DNA from: IDS-8 sp040902105
GTDB lineage: Bacteria; Pseudomonadota; Gammaproteobacteria; Steroidobacterales; Woeseiaceae
Assembly: GCA_040902105.1 (NCBI GenBank)
Contig: JBBDXW010000071.1
Location: 124,001-188,000 of the forward strand
Reading direction: 5' to 3'
DNA length: 64,000 nucleotides
Position numbers and translations under genes: made by a program. Of the stretch, positions 54,738-63,120 are shown piece after piece. The notes under the pieces are model-generated. The model was not told the DNA's origin and searched no databases. It was given only the letters and a program-made list of their open reading frames with translations. How positions within the stretch are numbered: position 1 is the stretch's first letter; every line of letters begins with the position of its first letter.

Positions 54738-56540
54738 TTAGGGCACCTCCGCTGCCCTAGTGTCCGGCTGGTCTTGATGCTCCTGTGCTACCCAAAGAGA
54801 GGCGTACGCTCCATCTTTCCGAAGCAAATCCTGATGTGTGCCGTGCTCGAGGACGCGGCCCTTGCCGAGAACGACAATTTCATCGGCATCTGTGACGGTA
54901 GACAAACGATGCGCAATTATTAGCGTGGTCGCTCCTCGTGAGACATCCCTGATGTTGGAAAGAATCTCTTGCTCTGTTTTGGAGTCCAAGGAAGACGTTG
55001 CCTCGTCGAAGACGAAAATCCTTGGTGTCTTTAGTGCCGCTCGGGCAATGGCGACGCGCTGCTTTTCACCACCGGATAGCTTGACACCGCGCTCCCCAAC
55101 CTTTGTCTCATAGCCGTCTGGCTGGCTGGCTATGAACTCGTGAAGGTGGGCGACCTTCGCCGCACGTGCGATGTCTTTTGCCGGACACCGCGGACGGCCG
55201 ATGCCGATATTGTAGGCAATGGAGTCATTAAACAACACGGTGTCCTGCGGCACCACGGCGATAGTCTCACGTAAGGCGGACACGGATACCTCCGATATGG
55301 GTGTGCCGTCGAGCAGAATCCGTCCACTGTCCGGTTCACAGAACCGCAGTAAAAGCCGGACTAGCGATGATTTGCCCGATCCACTGGCGCCCACAACGGC
55401 AACTGTTTTCCCTGCGGGTATGGCGAAGCTGACATCCGCAACCACGGGACGGCCGGGACGGTAGGAGAACGACACGCGATCAAAGACGAGATCGCCCCGA
55501 CCTCCGGCAAGATCTTCTGTCCTTTCCCGGGTTTCTTCTTCTGGCCGTTTCCTCAGCAGGTCGGCCATCTTCTCGATGAATGCTAGGCCGTGGGCAATAT
55601 CCCGAAGCGCGAATCCGAGCATTTCTACTGGTCTGACAAGCTGCAGCAAATACGTGTGAACGAGGACAAATTCGCCAATACTCAAGCTGCCGCGTGACAC
55701 GGCACCAGCGGCGACGATCATGGAGATCCCGAGCGAAAGCGCAAAAATCGCTGCGACAATGAGTCCGTTTCCAAGTTTCTGCACATAGAATTGCCTCCAC
55801 TGCCGTTCGGTCCTTACGAGGGCAGCGTCGAAGTGCTCTTGCACCACGCCCTCTGCGTTGAAGCACTTCACCGTCTCGTAGTTGAGGATGCTGTCTATCA
55901 GCACTGCATTTGCATCTATGTGTGCAGCTGACGCTCCACGTGCTGTTCCGGCGATCCGGACGACGCACGCCGTAAACGCCAATATGTAAGAAAGCAGAGC
56001 TGCGCCAATGATCGCCAGAAAGACGGGTTGACCGAGAAAGATCAAGATACTCATCATCATCGCTACTTCGATGATGACGGGCAGGGCCGAAAACACCAGA
56101 TGGTGAATGACCAATCGACATCCCAGAAGGCCGTTGTTCAAGGTTTGCCCGAGCGCACCGGTCTTGCGATCTAGGTGGAAGCTCAGCGGCAGTTTCATCA
56201 CGTGCCCGAAGAGGTGTAGGCTTAGACGCCTCTGTAGACGGTAATCCGCAATCCCATACGCTAGCTCACGTGCTTCCTGCAATGACCTCACCAGCCATTG
56301 GTTGCTGGCGTAGGCAAGGACGAGAGCAGCGGGCGCAAAATAAGGGACATCGGACTGCGGCTCAGATAAGGCGTCCACTGCCATCTTAAGCAATAATGGA
56401 GCCGCTCCAGTTAACGTGGAGGAAACGAGCGTCAGCAGCAGCGCCAGTGCGAACCGCCGTCGGATGAAGGTGTCGGCTTGCGACCACAGTAGCCCGAGAA
56501 TCATTCTCGCGATTTGCTGCGTCACTCGCCCGTGATTCAT
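54738..56540 (-). CDS. Lasso peptide ABC exporter (D protein)
   Basis: ABC half-transporter of 600 residues: six membrane helices (about 20-300), then the nucleotide-binding domain with Walker A GASGSGKSS (about 385), signature LSGGEKQR (about 488) and Walker B IFVFDEATSSLD. ATG 56540 is preferred; the longer frame begins at TTG and overlaps the cyclase gene. McjD-like exporters pump the mature lasso peptide out and give immunity. It follows the cyclase gene with a 29-base gap. Confidence 0.9.
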   Translation of the reverse strand: MNHGRVTQQIARMILGLLWSQADTFIRRRFALALLLTLVSSTLTGAAPLLLKMAVDALSEPQSDVPYFAPAALVLAYASNQWLVRSLQEARELAYGIADYRLQRRLSLHLFGHVMKLPLSFHLDRKTGALGQTLNNGLLGCRLVIHHLVFSALPVIIEVAMMMSILIFLGQPVFLAIIGAALLSYILAFTACVVRIAGTARGASAAHIDANAVLIDSILNYETVKCFNAEGVVQEHFDAALVRTERQWRQFYVQKLGNGLIVAAIFALSLGISMIVAAGAVSRGSLSIGEFVLVHTYLLQLVRPVEMLGFALRDIAHGLAFIEKMADLLRKRPEEETRERTEDLAGGRGDLVFDRVSFSYRPGRPVVADVSFAIPAGKTVAVVGASGSGKSSLVRLLLRFCEPDSGRILLDGTPISEVSVSALRETIAVVPQDTVLFNDSIAYNIGIGRPRCPAKDIARAAKVAHLHEFIASQPDGYETKVGERGVKLSGGEKQRVAIARAALKTPRIFVFDEATSSLDSKTEQEILSNIRDVSRGATTLIIAHRLSTVTDADEIVVLGKGRVLEHGTHQDLLRKDGAYASLWVAQEHQDQPDTRAAEVP

Positions 56541-56569
56541 GCGATGCTTGTGTCTTTGTCGAGCACAGC

Positions 56570-58390
56570 CTACGCTGCCGCTCTGTGCCAAACACCCGCC
56601 CAACTTCGCAACCAAGTCTCCACTCTTACCGCTGTGTATATATCAATGCGGCGAGCGCCCCGGATCAGTGCCTGTTCTGACAATTGCTCTTCCACCTTTT
56701 GTCTGTCCAGAATACGTTCCGAGACCAACATGCCGTCGAGCAAGTACTCGCGAAGAAATTTGGCATTTTCGATGAGCAGTCGGTTGAAATAGTTGGTCGT
56801 CGATCCTTTGGAAATCCGAGCGGTTATCTCGGGAGGCAATTCATCCCTAAACGCCTCGCGGGCGAGTGCTCGGCTGACACCGCCACGCGTCAGCACGTAT
56901 GTTGGGATCTTTAAGCAGCACTCAATGATTGGCTGGGAGATAAGAGGATGGACTATATCCAAGTATTTGGACTGTTTAAGGTAGAAGGGCTGTGTGTCGA
57001 CGATAAGTTCGATATGCTGAACTTTGGCGGCCGGCACACCATCGGCGTTTTCGACCCAAGGGTGGACAATTGCCTTGGGTGAGAGCGCTGCTACCGCGTC
57101 GTCGCTAAGCAGCGGGGATCGCTCATAAATCGTGTACGGGTCGAACCGTCGTTTGAATACACCGTAGATGAGCGCTTGACCCAGGACATTCCAGATCGAT
57201 TTCCCAGTTAGTCTGCTGGTATCGGTGACAATCGTCGCGAGTTCTGGATGAAGACCGTGCTGCCACACGTACTCCGCGGCGCTCCGTGGATTCCGCATCT
57301 GCTGAAACAGATGATCCCCTCCCTGTCCCGTAAAGACAGCCTCGGTACGACGCTCCTGGACTAGGCGTTGCAGCAACTTGTCAGTTTCCGAGTACATGGT
57401 CGTCATGCTTGGCGTTGCGTGTTTTCGCGTGTCCAGCAAACTTTCGAGACTACGATCCGTCGACCGCAACTGCATCTCAATCAATTCGAAGCCAGCCTTC
57501 TGGGCCGCAAGGCCGGCAAAATAGCGTTCATCGCCCTCCGGCGACTCCGGCCTGAAATTCATGCAGACGACTTGAGCACTATTCGATACAAGTCCAAGGC
57601 AGCAGGCGACGAGGGCCGAGTCGAGGCCTCCCGAAAGCTCAAGAACAATGCCTCCGTAGCATGAGGCCCAGGCCTGTACACAGTTGCTGACTGCTTGCTT
57701 CAACGCTTTCTTTGCGTGCTCAGGTTCTTCAATTACACCTGATTCGTACACTCGAGTGGGTTCCCAATGGAACGATCCCGATGTGGCATCGGTCTCCACG
57801 ACCATGCACTCGCCCGCGTAGACTTGCGATATTCTCTCAAAGCCGGTCTCCTTGGTGACCGCCCGCATATTCCAGAACTGTGCGGCTATGTGATTCCAAT
57901 TTATGTGGAGTTCGTCGGTGTGCAGCGAGATATGGTCCTCGAGGTTCGACATAAACACAGAGACGTCTAGGATTTCTGTGAAGATGCAGGGCAGCGCGCC
58001 AGTGGGATCACGAAACACATAGTGCCGCCGCTTGGAATCATCCCGGAGAAAGGCCACGTATCGGCCCCAGTAATGGTCGGCGAGGTGCTTCCCCTGAGTC
58101 TCAATAAGCGTACGGCTTGTTTTCAAATCGAACGTTACGTCCACTGGCATCTGTTCAGCTTGCTTAGAGCGATGGAATAGCCTGCCTACAACCACTCCTA
58201 CGCTGCCCTGAAGTCGGTATGCTTCGGTGATGCCAGCGCGCGTGCCCCTGTCAAATACCAGCAGCCCATTGGCCTCCAGGACACAGCGCCAACTAGACGA
58301 CGATGACCGCAAACGCCGTGCGAGCGTTTGTGCGTTGGCTGTACTCCCGTTGTCCTCGGGATTCCATATGAGAGCCACGAAACGATTCAC
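56570..58390 (-). CDS. Lasso cyclase (C protein, asparagine-synthetase-like)
   Basis: Protein of 606 residues of the asparagine synthetase B fold. The C-terminal ATP-pyrophosphatase domain has LELSGGLDSALVACCL (about residues 250-266). The N-terminal glutaminase-like half lacks the catalytic Cys at position 2 (MNRFVAL), as expected for lasso macrolactam synthetases that use no glutamine. It adenylates the ring Glu/Asp side chain and joins it to Gly1. Start ATG 58390, 17 bases after the stop of the B gene. Confidence 0.93.
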   Translation of the reverse strand: MNRFVALIWNPEDNGSTANAQTLARRLRSSSSSWRCVLEANGLLVFDRGTRAGITEAYRLQGSVGVVVGRLFHRSKQAEQMPVDVTFDLKTSRTLIETQGKHLADHYWGRYVAFLRDDSKRRHYVFRDPTGALPCIFTEILDVSVFMSNLEDHISLHTDELHINWNHIAAQFWNMRAVTKETGFERISQVYAGECMVVETDATSGSFHWEPTRVYESGVIEEPEHAKKALKQAVSNCVQAWASCYGGIVLELSGGLDSALVACCLGLVSNSAQVVCMNFRPESPEGDERYFAGLAAQKAGFELIEMQLRSTDRSLESLLDTRKHATPSMTTMYSETDKLLQRLVQERRTEAVFTGQGGDHLFQQMRNPRSAAEYVWQHGLHPELATIVTDTSRLTGKSIWNVLGQALIYGVFKRRFDPYTIYERSPLLSDDAVAALSPKAIVHPWVENADGVPAAKVQHIELIVDTQPFYLKQSKYLDIVHPLISQPIIECCLKIPTYVLTRGGVSRALAREAFRDELPPEITARISKGSTTNYFNRLLIENAKFLREYLLDGMLVSERILDRQKVEEQLSEQALIRGARRIDIYTAVRVETWLRSWAGVWHRAAA

Positions 58391-58407
58391 AATCGCCTAC
58401 GCTCCGG

Positions 58408-59127
58408 CTAGATACACATTATGGGTGTGTAATTTCTTACGTTTTCAACGGTATCATTCAAAATCGCGCTGCCGTCTTGAACCCAGCAATGCGCGCGAAA
58501 TGGCTCCATCGTTACACCAAAGACCCATTGAGGAAAAACGCGATACCGTGCCAGAAATTCAACCAGCGAAAGCGAATCGAAAAGGCAAAGGTAGTCCCGT
58601 GGATAATATCGCCGTAGTGCGTGAAATACGGCAGTGTGTTCGCGTACCCGAGGGTATCGATCTATAGCAGAACGTTTGGCGGCACCTTTTCGACGCTCCA
58701 CGCGCCGCACTGTGCTCTCTAACGAATTCCAGCGCAGCCGCGTTGATGCAAGAACAGCAGCACCGAAGAAATTTCTTACATCTCGGAACTTCACAACAGC
58801 AGGTCGCCCGTGAGCGCCAACCGTCATCCCGCTTAACGGCAGTTCAGCGCTGACATGCGCCGCATCCTTTCCGGAGGCCCGGTCGTCAACAAGAAGTCCG
58901 TTCTCGACAAGCACCTCTAGGGCACGGTCTATGCACTGCCCTGATTCCATCGATCGCACTGCAGCGTGCTCGATAATGGCGCTCTCCGTCAAAAACGGTC
59001 GAACAGCAAGGCTTTGCTCGCGACCCAGACAGAGGTACTTATCTTGTCTTAGATCCAAGAAAACAAGGTGTTCATCAGCGTGGCAAACATAAGCGTGCCT
59101 CGCTAAGATAAGTGGCGCCGTCACCAT
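58408..59127 (-). CDS. Fused RRE/leader peptidase B protein
   Basis: Protein of 239 residues. ATG 59127 is chosen over the upstream GTG (59157) because it matches the family N-terminus. Residues about 1-85 are the PqqD-like leader recognition element (LVFLDLRQDKYLCLGRE). Residues 110-239 are the transglutaminase-like leader protease with Cys181 (YLCLFDSLSLVEFLARY), His213 (RAHCWVQ) and Asp225 (LNDTVENVR). It binds the leader sequences of A1 and A2 and cuts before Gly1. Single-chain B proteins are the proteobacterial form. Confidence 0.9.
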   Translation of the reverse strand: MVTAPLILARHAYVCHADEHLVFLDLRQDKYLCLGREQSLAVRPFLTESAIIEHAAVRSMESGQCIDRALEVLVENGLLVDDRASGKDAAHVSAELPLSGMTVGAHGRPAVVKFRDVRNFFGAAVLASTRLRWNSLESTVRRVERRKGAAKRSAIDRYPRVREHTAVFHALRRYYPRDYLCLFDSLSLVEFLARYRVFPQWVFGVTMEPFRAHCWVQDGSAILNDTVENVRNYTPIMCI

Positions 59128-59286
59128 GACACTACTAAGTTTTCTAGGGCGAAGCACGCGGCGCGCGAGCAGTTAACATGCTCGTAGGCCGTTGTGAACA
59201 CGAAGGTGGATCTGATTCCTGTTTGATCGACGCAAATCATCTCAAGTCCCATAGTCGATTACTTTTACAATTTGGATGGATAAATT

Positions 59287-59314
59287 GGATGCGCGGCCAA
59301 GTGGCCGCGCATCC
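59287..59314 (-). terminator. Strong hairpin between A1 and B
   Basis: Perfect 13-bp stem GGATGCGCGGCCA / TGGCCGCGCATCC with a 2-base loop, lying 40 bases after the A1 stop. There is no long U-run after it on the minus strand, so it may act as partial terminator or mRNA stabiliser. Similar hairpins between precursor and processing genes are known in proteobacterial lasso clusters and tune precursor to enzyme ratio. Confidence 0.75.
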
Positions 59315-59354
59315 GTCGGTGGACTAATTGCTCTCTTGTAAGAGTCAACTGTCA

Positions 59355-59447
59355 TTAGTCGTGCTTGTTCGGGTCAGCACTTCCACCTTCGTCTTCTGGG
59401 CCATTTTTGCCCTTCGTCTCCTCCGAGACTTTGCCAAGATCAATCAT
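59355..59447 (-). CDS. Lasso peptide precursor A1
   Basis: Precursor of 30 residues, too short for usual gene finding. AAGGAG lies 6 bases before ATG 59447. An in-frame ATG at 59462 would give a 35-residue form with a 17-residue leader, closer to A2, but no ribosome site precedes it. Leader MIDLGKVSEETK, core GKNGPEDEGGSADPNKHD (18 residues). Thr sits at position -2. Predicted ring Gly1-Glu8 (Asp7 also possible). The core is very hydrophilic with no aromatic residue to act as plug, unusual for a lasso. It is the first gene of the A1-B-C-D-A2 set. Confidence 0.72.
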   Translation of the reverse strand: MIDLGKVSEETKGKNGPEDEGGSADPNKHD

Positions 59448-59536
59448 GACTTTCTCCTTCATTGTTACAGGGTAGTTTGAAACACCACATCAACGTGGCG
59501 AGGATCAACGTAGAGCAATGGGAGAAAGGTAGTCAA

Positions 59537-59658
59537 AAATATCTATTCTTTGGGGAAAGAATAGATATTCTGTGGGAGGCAGGTAACTCAATCGACTATA
59601 AAGCCTGCAATTGACTCTGGCCAGAATATCTATTGTGCTTGCAAGAATAGATCTATTT
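59537..59658. promoter_or_regulatory. Four-site palindrome array upstream of A1
   Basis: Four related sites with the pattern GAATA-N2-TATTC: AAATATCTATTC (59537-59548), GAATAGATATTC (59559-59570), GAATATCTATTG (59624-59635) and AATAGATCTATT (59646-59657). Sites 1/2 and 3/4 are paired with start spacings of about 22 and 21-22 bases, two helical turns. Sites 1 and 2 form a perfect 14-bp inverted repeat with GGGG between. A TTGACT hexamer on the minus strand (59531-59536) lies directly after site 1 and may be the -35 of the A1 promoter, so the array would suit an activator or repressor. Its binding protein is unknown; the two GntR proteins are the nearest candidates. Confidence 0.6.
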
Positions 59659-60018
59659 TTGTGCATAAATTCATTGCGACCGGCATTCTATGCAGGAGGC
59701 GTGCGAAAAAATGGCAAGTCAGATTACTGTCTATGAAGACTTATTCTGAACAGAGTGCGTGCTGTAGTTTCATTGTGATGACTTTTCGCTACGTGGCGAC
59801 GAATTGCGACGCGACGAAGTGCCGGTCTTCGAACGCGCGCAGTCGATGAGAATTCGAGCACTTGGTAACGCACAGGACCCGCGCCGAGATCTGCAGGAAA
59901 GAGGCTGTGCAGCCTGCTAGCTACACGGTCCGCGGGTAAGGCAAGAACCAATCTACGGTCGGCGGCAAGGCGTGTTTCGGCACCTTGGCAGCGCCATGAA
60001 AGTGCTTGCAGCACGCGC
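59659..60018. other. Non-coding stretch between operator array and GntR gene
   Basis: Only short frames lacking ribosome sites are present. I see no additional lasso leader motif, tRNA or terminator here. Confidence 0.45.
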
Positions 60019-60675
60019 TTACCGCCTCGTCAAATCAAGCAACGTCGGCAGAACCACGACGCGTTTGTCGTGATAACCGTGAATGGCTCGCAGCAAACCC
60101 TCACAGCGCCCGCCGAGAAGCAATTCGCACAACCGCCTGAGTTCGTCCTGCACGTTCTCTACATGCCGGCACTCGACCGTGCGGATGTAAAAGAGATGAT
60201 CGTTGGCGTGGCAGATCGAGCGAACAACATGCGAGTTCTTACCCAGCGATGCGATGTCGGAGAAAATCTCCCCGGTATAACCGGCCAGCGTACTGACGTC
60301 GGAGATCACCCGCCGGTTGAGCCTGTACAGCACCCCGGCAATCGGTTCGAACTCGGGCAGCTTTCGCCGGGCCGCAGCGTCAAGCCCTTCCAGCTCCCTC
60401 GCAAGCAGCAGCCTCGTGAGTTCGTAATACCCCACCAGGTTCTCCTCCGACAGGCTCATGGCAATAAATCCCTTGCGCGGCGCCTTGATCACCAGGTTTT
60501 CCGCCGCGAGGCGATTCAATGCCTCCCGGATCGGCGTCGTGCTGACGCCGAGAGCATCCGCGAGCGGCTGAAGGTATATTCGCCGGCCCTGCGGAAAGGC
60601 ATAGGCAATGACGCTTGCCTTGATGGCCTGATAGACGCGGTCGCCGGCCGCGCTTGTGGCCGATCTCCTGTCCAT
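60019..60675 (-). CDS. GntR family regulator 1
   Basis: Transcription factor of 218 residues. N-terminal winged helix (LADALGVSTTPIREALNRLA, about 38-57) and an all-helical C-terminal ligand domain of FCD type (about 85-210) with conserved GYHDKR near the end. FCD regulators respond to small acids or metals. It is paralogous to the next gene upstream, same length and layout. Its target could be the lasso promoter; no direct evidence. Confidence 0.87.
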   Translation of the reverse strand: MDRRSATSAAGDRVYQAIKASVIAYAFPQGRRIYLQPLADALGVSTTPIREALNRLAAENLVIKAPRKGFIAMSLSEENLVGYYELTRLLLARELEGLDAAARRKLPEFEPIAGVLYRLNRRVISDVSTLAGYTGEIFSDIASLGKNSHVVRSICHANDHLFYIRTVECRHVENVQDELRRLCELLLGGRCEGLLRAIHGYHDKRVVVLPTLLDLTRR

Positions 60676-60825
60676 TGTTTCTCGCGTTCCGGAAGTTGCG
60701 CCCTCGCTGGTGGCGTTTGCGTGACCGGGAACTGGTGGACAGTTGAGTCTAGGTGACCAGGTAAGGCAAAGCGCCTACCTGAACTTGTAGGTCTAATGGC
60801 GACAGGACGGGAAATTCAAGGCCGG

Positions 60826-61482
60826 CTATTTCCGCAGCGCGGCAAGCAGTTTCGGCAGCAGGGCCAAGCGGCAGGTATGATACTCGGCGATCGCCTCCGC
60901 CACTTCGTTGAAGCGCTCCGCCAGAAACAATTCACAGATTCTGATCAGCTCCCCGGGAACGTCATTCAACTGTTCATGCTCGAGCGTACGAACGTAGCGC
61001 AGACTGTCGTTGATATGCTCGACGGATTCCACGACGTGCGCGTTCGCGGACAGTTGAGCAATGCAGGAAAATAACAAACCTGTGTAGTCCGCGATCGCAT
61101 CCGGAGTATTGCGCTCACTACCGTCCAGCGCGTTGCCGATGCTGGCGACGGTGGGAGCCGCCGCCGCCACTACTTCGGTGTTGGAGCGGCGCACCGTCAG
61201 TGCCGCGTCGAGCAAGTGCTGGTTCAGTCGATACAGGCCGATAAACCTGTCCTCGGACATACTCATCGCGACAAACCCCTTTCGCGGTTCCCGGGTTACC
61301 AACCCCTCTGCGACCAGCATATTAAGGGCGGCGCGAATCGGTGTCGTGCTCACGCCCAACTGGGCGGCAAGGAGACCGAGGCGTATCCGTTCGCCCGGAC
61401 CGAATCCGAAGGCAACAGCACGTGCCTTGATCGCCCGGTATACGCGGTCACCGTGACCCCCGGCGACGTTTCTGTTCGGCAT
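60826..61482 (-). CDS. GntR family regulator 2
   Basis: Transcription factor of 218 residues with winged helix LAAQLGVSTTPIRAALNMLV and an FCD-like domain ending EYHTCRLALLPKLL. GGGGGG lies 6-8 bases before the ATG. It clearly arose by duplication with regulator 1 since length, HTH sequence (GVSTTPIR-AL) and PRKGF-AMS segment coincide. Confidence 0.87.
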   Translation of the reverse strand: MPNRNVAGGHGDRVYRAIKARAVAFGFGPGERIRLGLLAAQLGVSTTPIRAALNMLVAEGLVTREPRKGFVAMSMSEDRFIGLYRLNQHLLDAALTVRRSNTEVVAAAAPTVASIGNALDGSERNTPDAIADYTGLLFSCIAQLSANAHVVESVEHINDSLRYVRTLEHEQLNDVPGELIRICELFLAERFNEVAEAIAEYHTCRLALLPKLLAALRK

Positions 61483-61646
61483 CGCATTCCCCCCAGGCTA
61501 TGCGTCGATCGGTCCGAGTCCGGCGGCATCGCGGCAAGGCGATGAGTTTCCGCCGCCTCCGCCGGGGCGTGCGATGCAGGCATCGATTCGGGCGCACAGA
61601 CTATTGGCGCTGGAATAATCCTAAAGAAGGGGCATCATGGCAGGTA

Positions 61647-61662
61647 CTACCTGATCAGGTAG
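61647..61662. promoter_or_regulatory. lux-box-like palindrome upstream of luxR
   Basis: Perfect 16-bp palindrome CTACCTGATCAGGTAG, 21 bases before the luxR-type ATG. The ACCT...AGGT outer arms match typical lux boxes. It probably binds the LuxR-type regulator to autoregulate its own gene. Confidence 0.65.
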
Positions 61663-61683
61663 GGGGAATTGGGGACGGCGTAA

Positions 61684-62412
61684 ATGCGGCTATCCGATTT
61701 CATCGACGAGTCCAACCACGCGGACTCGACGGATGCAATTTGCGCTCTCATGGAGCGCGCCGCGGGCGACCTGGGTTTCGACAGGTATGCTTATTGCGCA
61801 CTGACAGGTCACGACCGCTACGATGCCGGAGGCAATCCGGCGCCTGCCGTAGCGCACAATTTTCCCGCGTCCTGGATCGACTATTACTTCGAACACGATT
61901 ATCAGCGCAAGGACCCCGTCGTACTGCTTGCGCCCCAATTCGAACGGCCGTTTCTCTGGAGCTGGCTGGGCAAGGCGTTCAACCTGGACCGGGCGCAGGA
62001 CACGCTCATGCAGCAGGCCGGCGAGTCCGGACTCAAAGACGGTGTCGGCGTTCCGCTGCACGGTCCACGGGGCGACGTATGCCTGGTCACCTTTGCCGCC
62101 GGCGACGGTCATCCCGATCCTCGTGCCGAACTGCCGAAACTGGACGTCCTCGCAGCACAATTTCATTCGGCGTACAGCGCAGTCGGCCGGTCCGAAAACG
62201 ATCCTCGCACCGCCGCGGTCCTTTCCATGAGGGAACGCGATTGCCTTCAGTGGATCGCACGCGGCAAGTCTTCGTGGGATATCGGCAAGATCCTGAGCAT
62301 CAGCGAAAACACCGTCAACTTTCACGTCAAGAACGCTCTTCACAAACTCGATTCGAACACGCGCACTCTGGCAGTGGTCAAGGCGATTCGGTACGGATTC
62401 ATCGGTCTGTAG
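61684..62412 (+). CDS. luxR: LuxR-type quorum-sensing regulator
   Basis: Regulator of 242 residues. The autoinducer-binding domain (about 20-160) has the ligand residues in FPASWIDYYFEHDYQRKDPV (Trp, Tyr, Asp, Pro) and FLWSWLGKAF, and GLKDGVGVPLHGPRG. The GerE helix-turn-helix (about 175-235) shows LSMRERDCLQWIARGKSSWD and NTVNFHVKNALHKLD. It is followed by the AHL synthase gene after 87 bases. It should bind an acyl-homoserine lactone and act at the palindromes beside it. Symbol used in the family sense. Confidence 0.88.
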   Translation: MRLSDFIDESNHADSTDAICALMERAAGDLGFDRYAYCALTGHDRYDAGGNPAPAVAHNFPASWIDYYFEHDYQRKDPVVLLAPQFERPFLWSWLGKAFNLDRAQDTLMQQAGESGLKDGVGVPLHGPRGDVCLVTFAAGDGHPDPRAELPKLDVLAAQFHSAYSAVGRSENDPRTAAVLSMRERDCLQWIARGKSSWDIGKILSISENTVNFHVKNALHKLDSNTRTLAVVKAIRYGFIGL

Positions 62413-62422
62413 TCCGACTCCC

Positions 62423-62440
62423 CACCTGATCTGATAGGTG
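62423..62440. promoter_or_regulatory. lux-box-like palindrome upstream of luxI
   Basis: CACCTGATCTGATAGGTG has 5-bp arms CACCT/AGGTG around an 8-base centre, about 60 bases before the luxI-type start. It resembles the box upstream of luxR, in ACCTGATC and AGGT, so both genes may be under LuxR control. Confidence 0.55.
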
Positions 62441-62499
62441 TGCCGGCAGGCCGATCGTGGTTTATTGACTCCGTGCCAGCGACCTGCCGGAGTTTGAAA

Positions 62500-63120
62500 G
62501 TGACCGTCGTTTGCCTGAGTTGGGAAACCGCCCACCTGCACGGCGAGACCTGGATATCGCATCATCGCCTGCGATACCGCCTGTTTGTCGAACGCCAGGC
62601 GTGGGAGGTGCCCTCATACAAGGGTATGGAGCACGATGAGTTCGATACACCTGCCGCCCAGTACCTTCTGTGGGTCGACGAAACAGACGACGCACGAGGC
62701 GTGGCGCGGTTACTGCCTACCGTGCGACCCTATATGCTGAAGAAACTATGGCCGGACCTGATTGCCGGTGAACTGCCGCAATCCGATTATGTATGGGAAG
62801 CTACCCGCTTCGGCTGCGATCAGTCTCTCAGTCAGTCGACACGACGCAAGGCAGTCGCCGAGATGCTCTGCGCCATGCAGGAATTCGGCATGATGCACGG
62901 CATCGAGCTTTATCTCGCCGTGATGCCGCTCAGGCTGTTGCAGCGCGTGGTCATGAAAGCAGGCTGCCAGGTGGCGGTTCTCGGGCCGGCGCGGTTGATC
63001 GGGCGCTTTCCGACCGTCGCCGCCTATCTGACCGTTTCCGCCGATGTGCTCGATGAGTTGCGGCGTCGGGCGGCTATCGGCGGGCCTGTGTTACGTAACG
63101 ATGTCCCTATTGCAGCCTGA
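62500..63120 (+). CDS. luxI: Acyl-homoserine-lactone synthase
   Basis: Synthase of 206 residues. GTG 62500 is chosen: GGAG lies about 8 bases upstream and the protein starts about 23 residues before the conserved RLRYRLFVERQAWEVP. Family residues are visible: Arg and Phe and Trp in that motif, Glu-Asp-type residues in EHDEFDTPA, RLLPT and WEATRFG. It makes the AHL signal from S-adenosylmethionine and an acyl carrier or CoA. The stop overlaps the start of the next gene (TGATG). Confidence 0.88.
   Translation: MTVVCLSWETAHLHGETWISHHRLRYRLFVERQAWEVPSYKGMEHDEFDTPAAQYLLWVDETDDARGVARLLPTVRPYMLKKLWPDLIAGELPQSDYVWEATRFGCDQSLSQSTRRKAVAEMLCAMQEFGMMHGIELYLAVMPLRLLQRVVMKAGCQVAVLGPARLIGRFPTVAAYLTVSADVLDELRRRAAIGGPVLRNDVPIAA

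Noticed and set aside
59158..59252. 43-codon frame between A1 and B considered as a third precursor
   Set aside because: It lacks the leader motif and a ribosome site and overlaps the B start.
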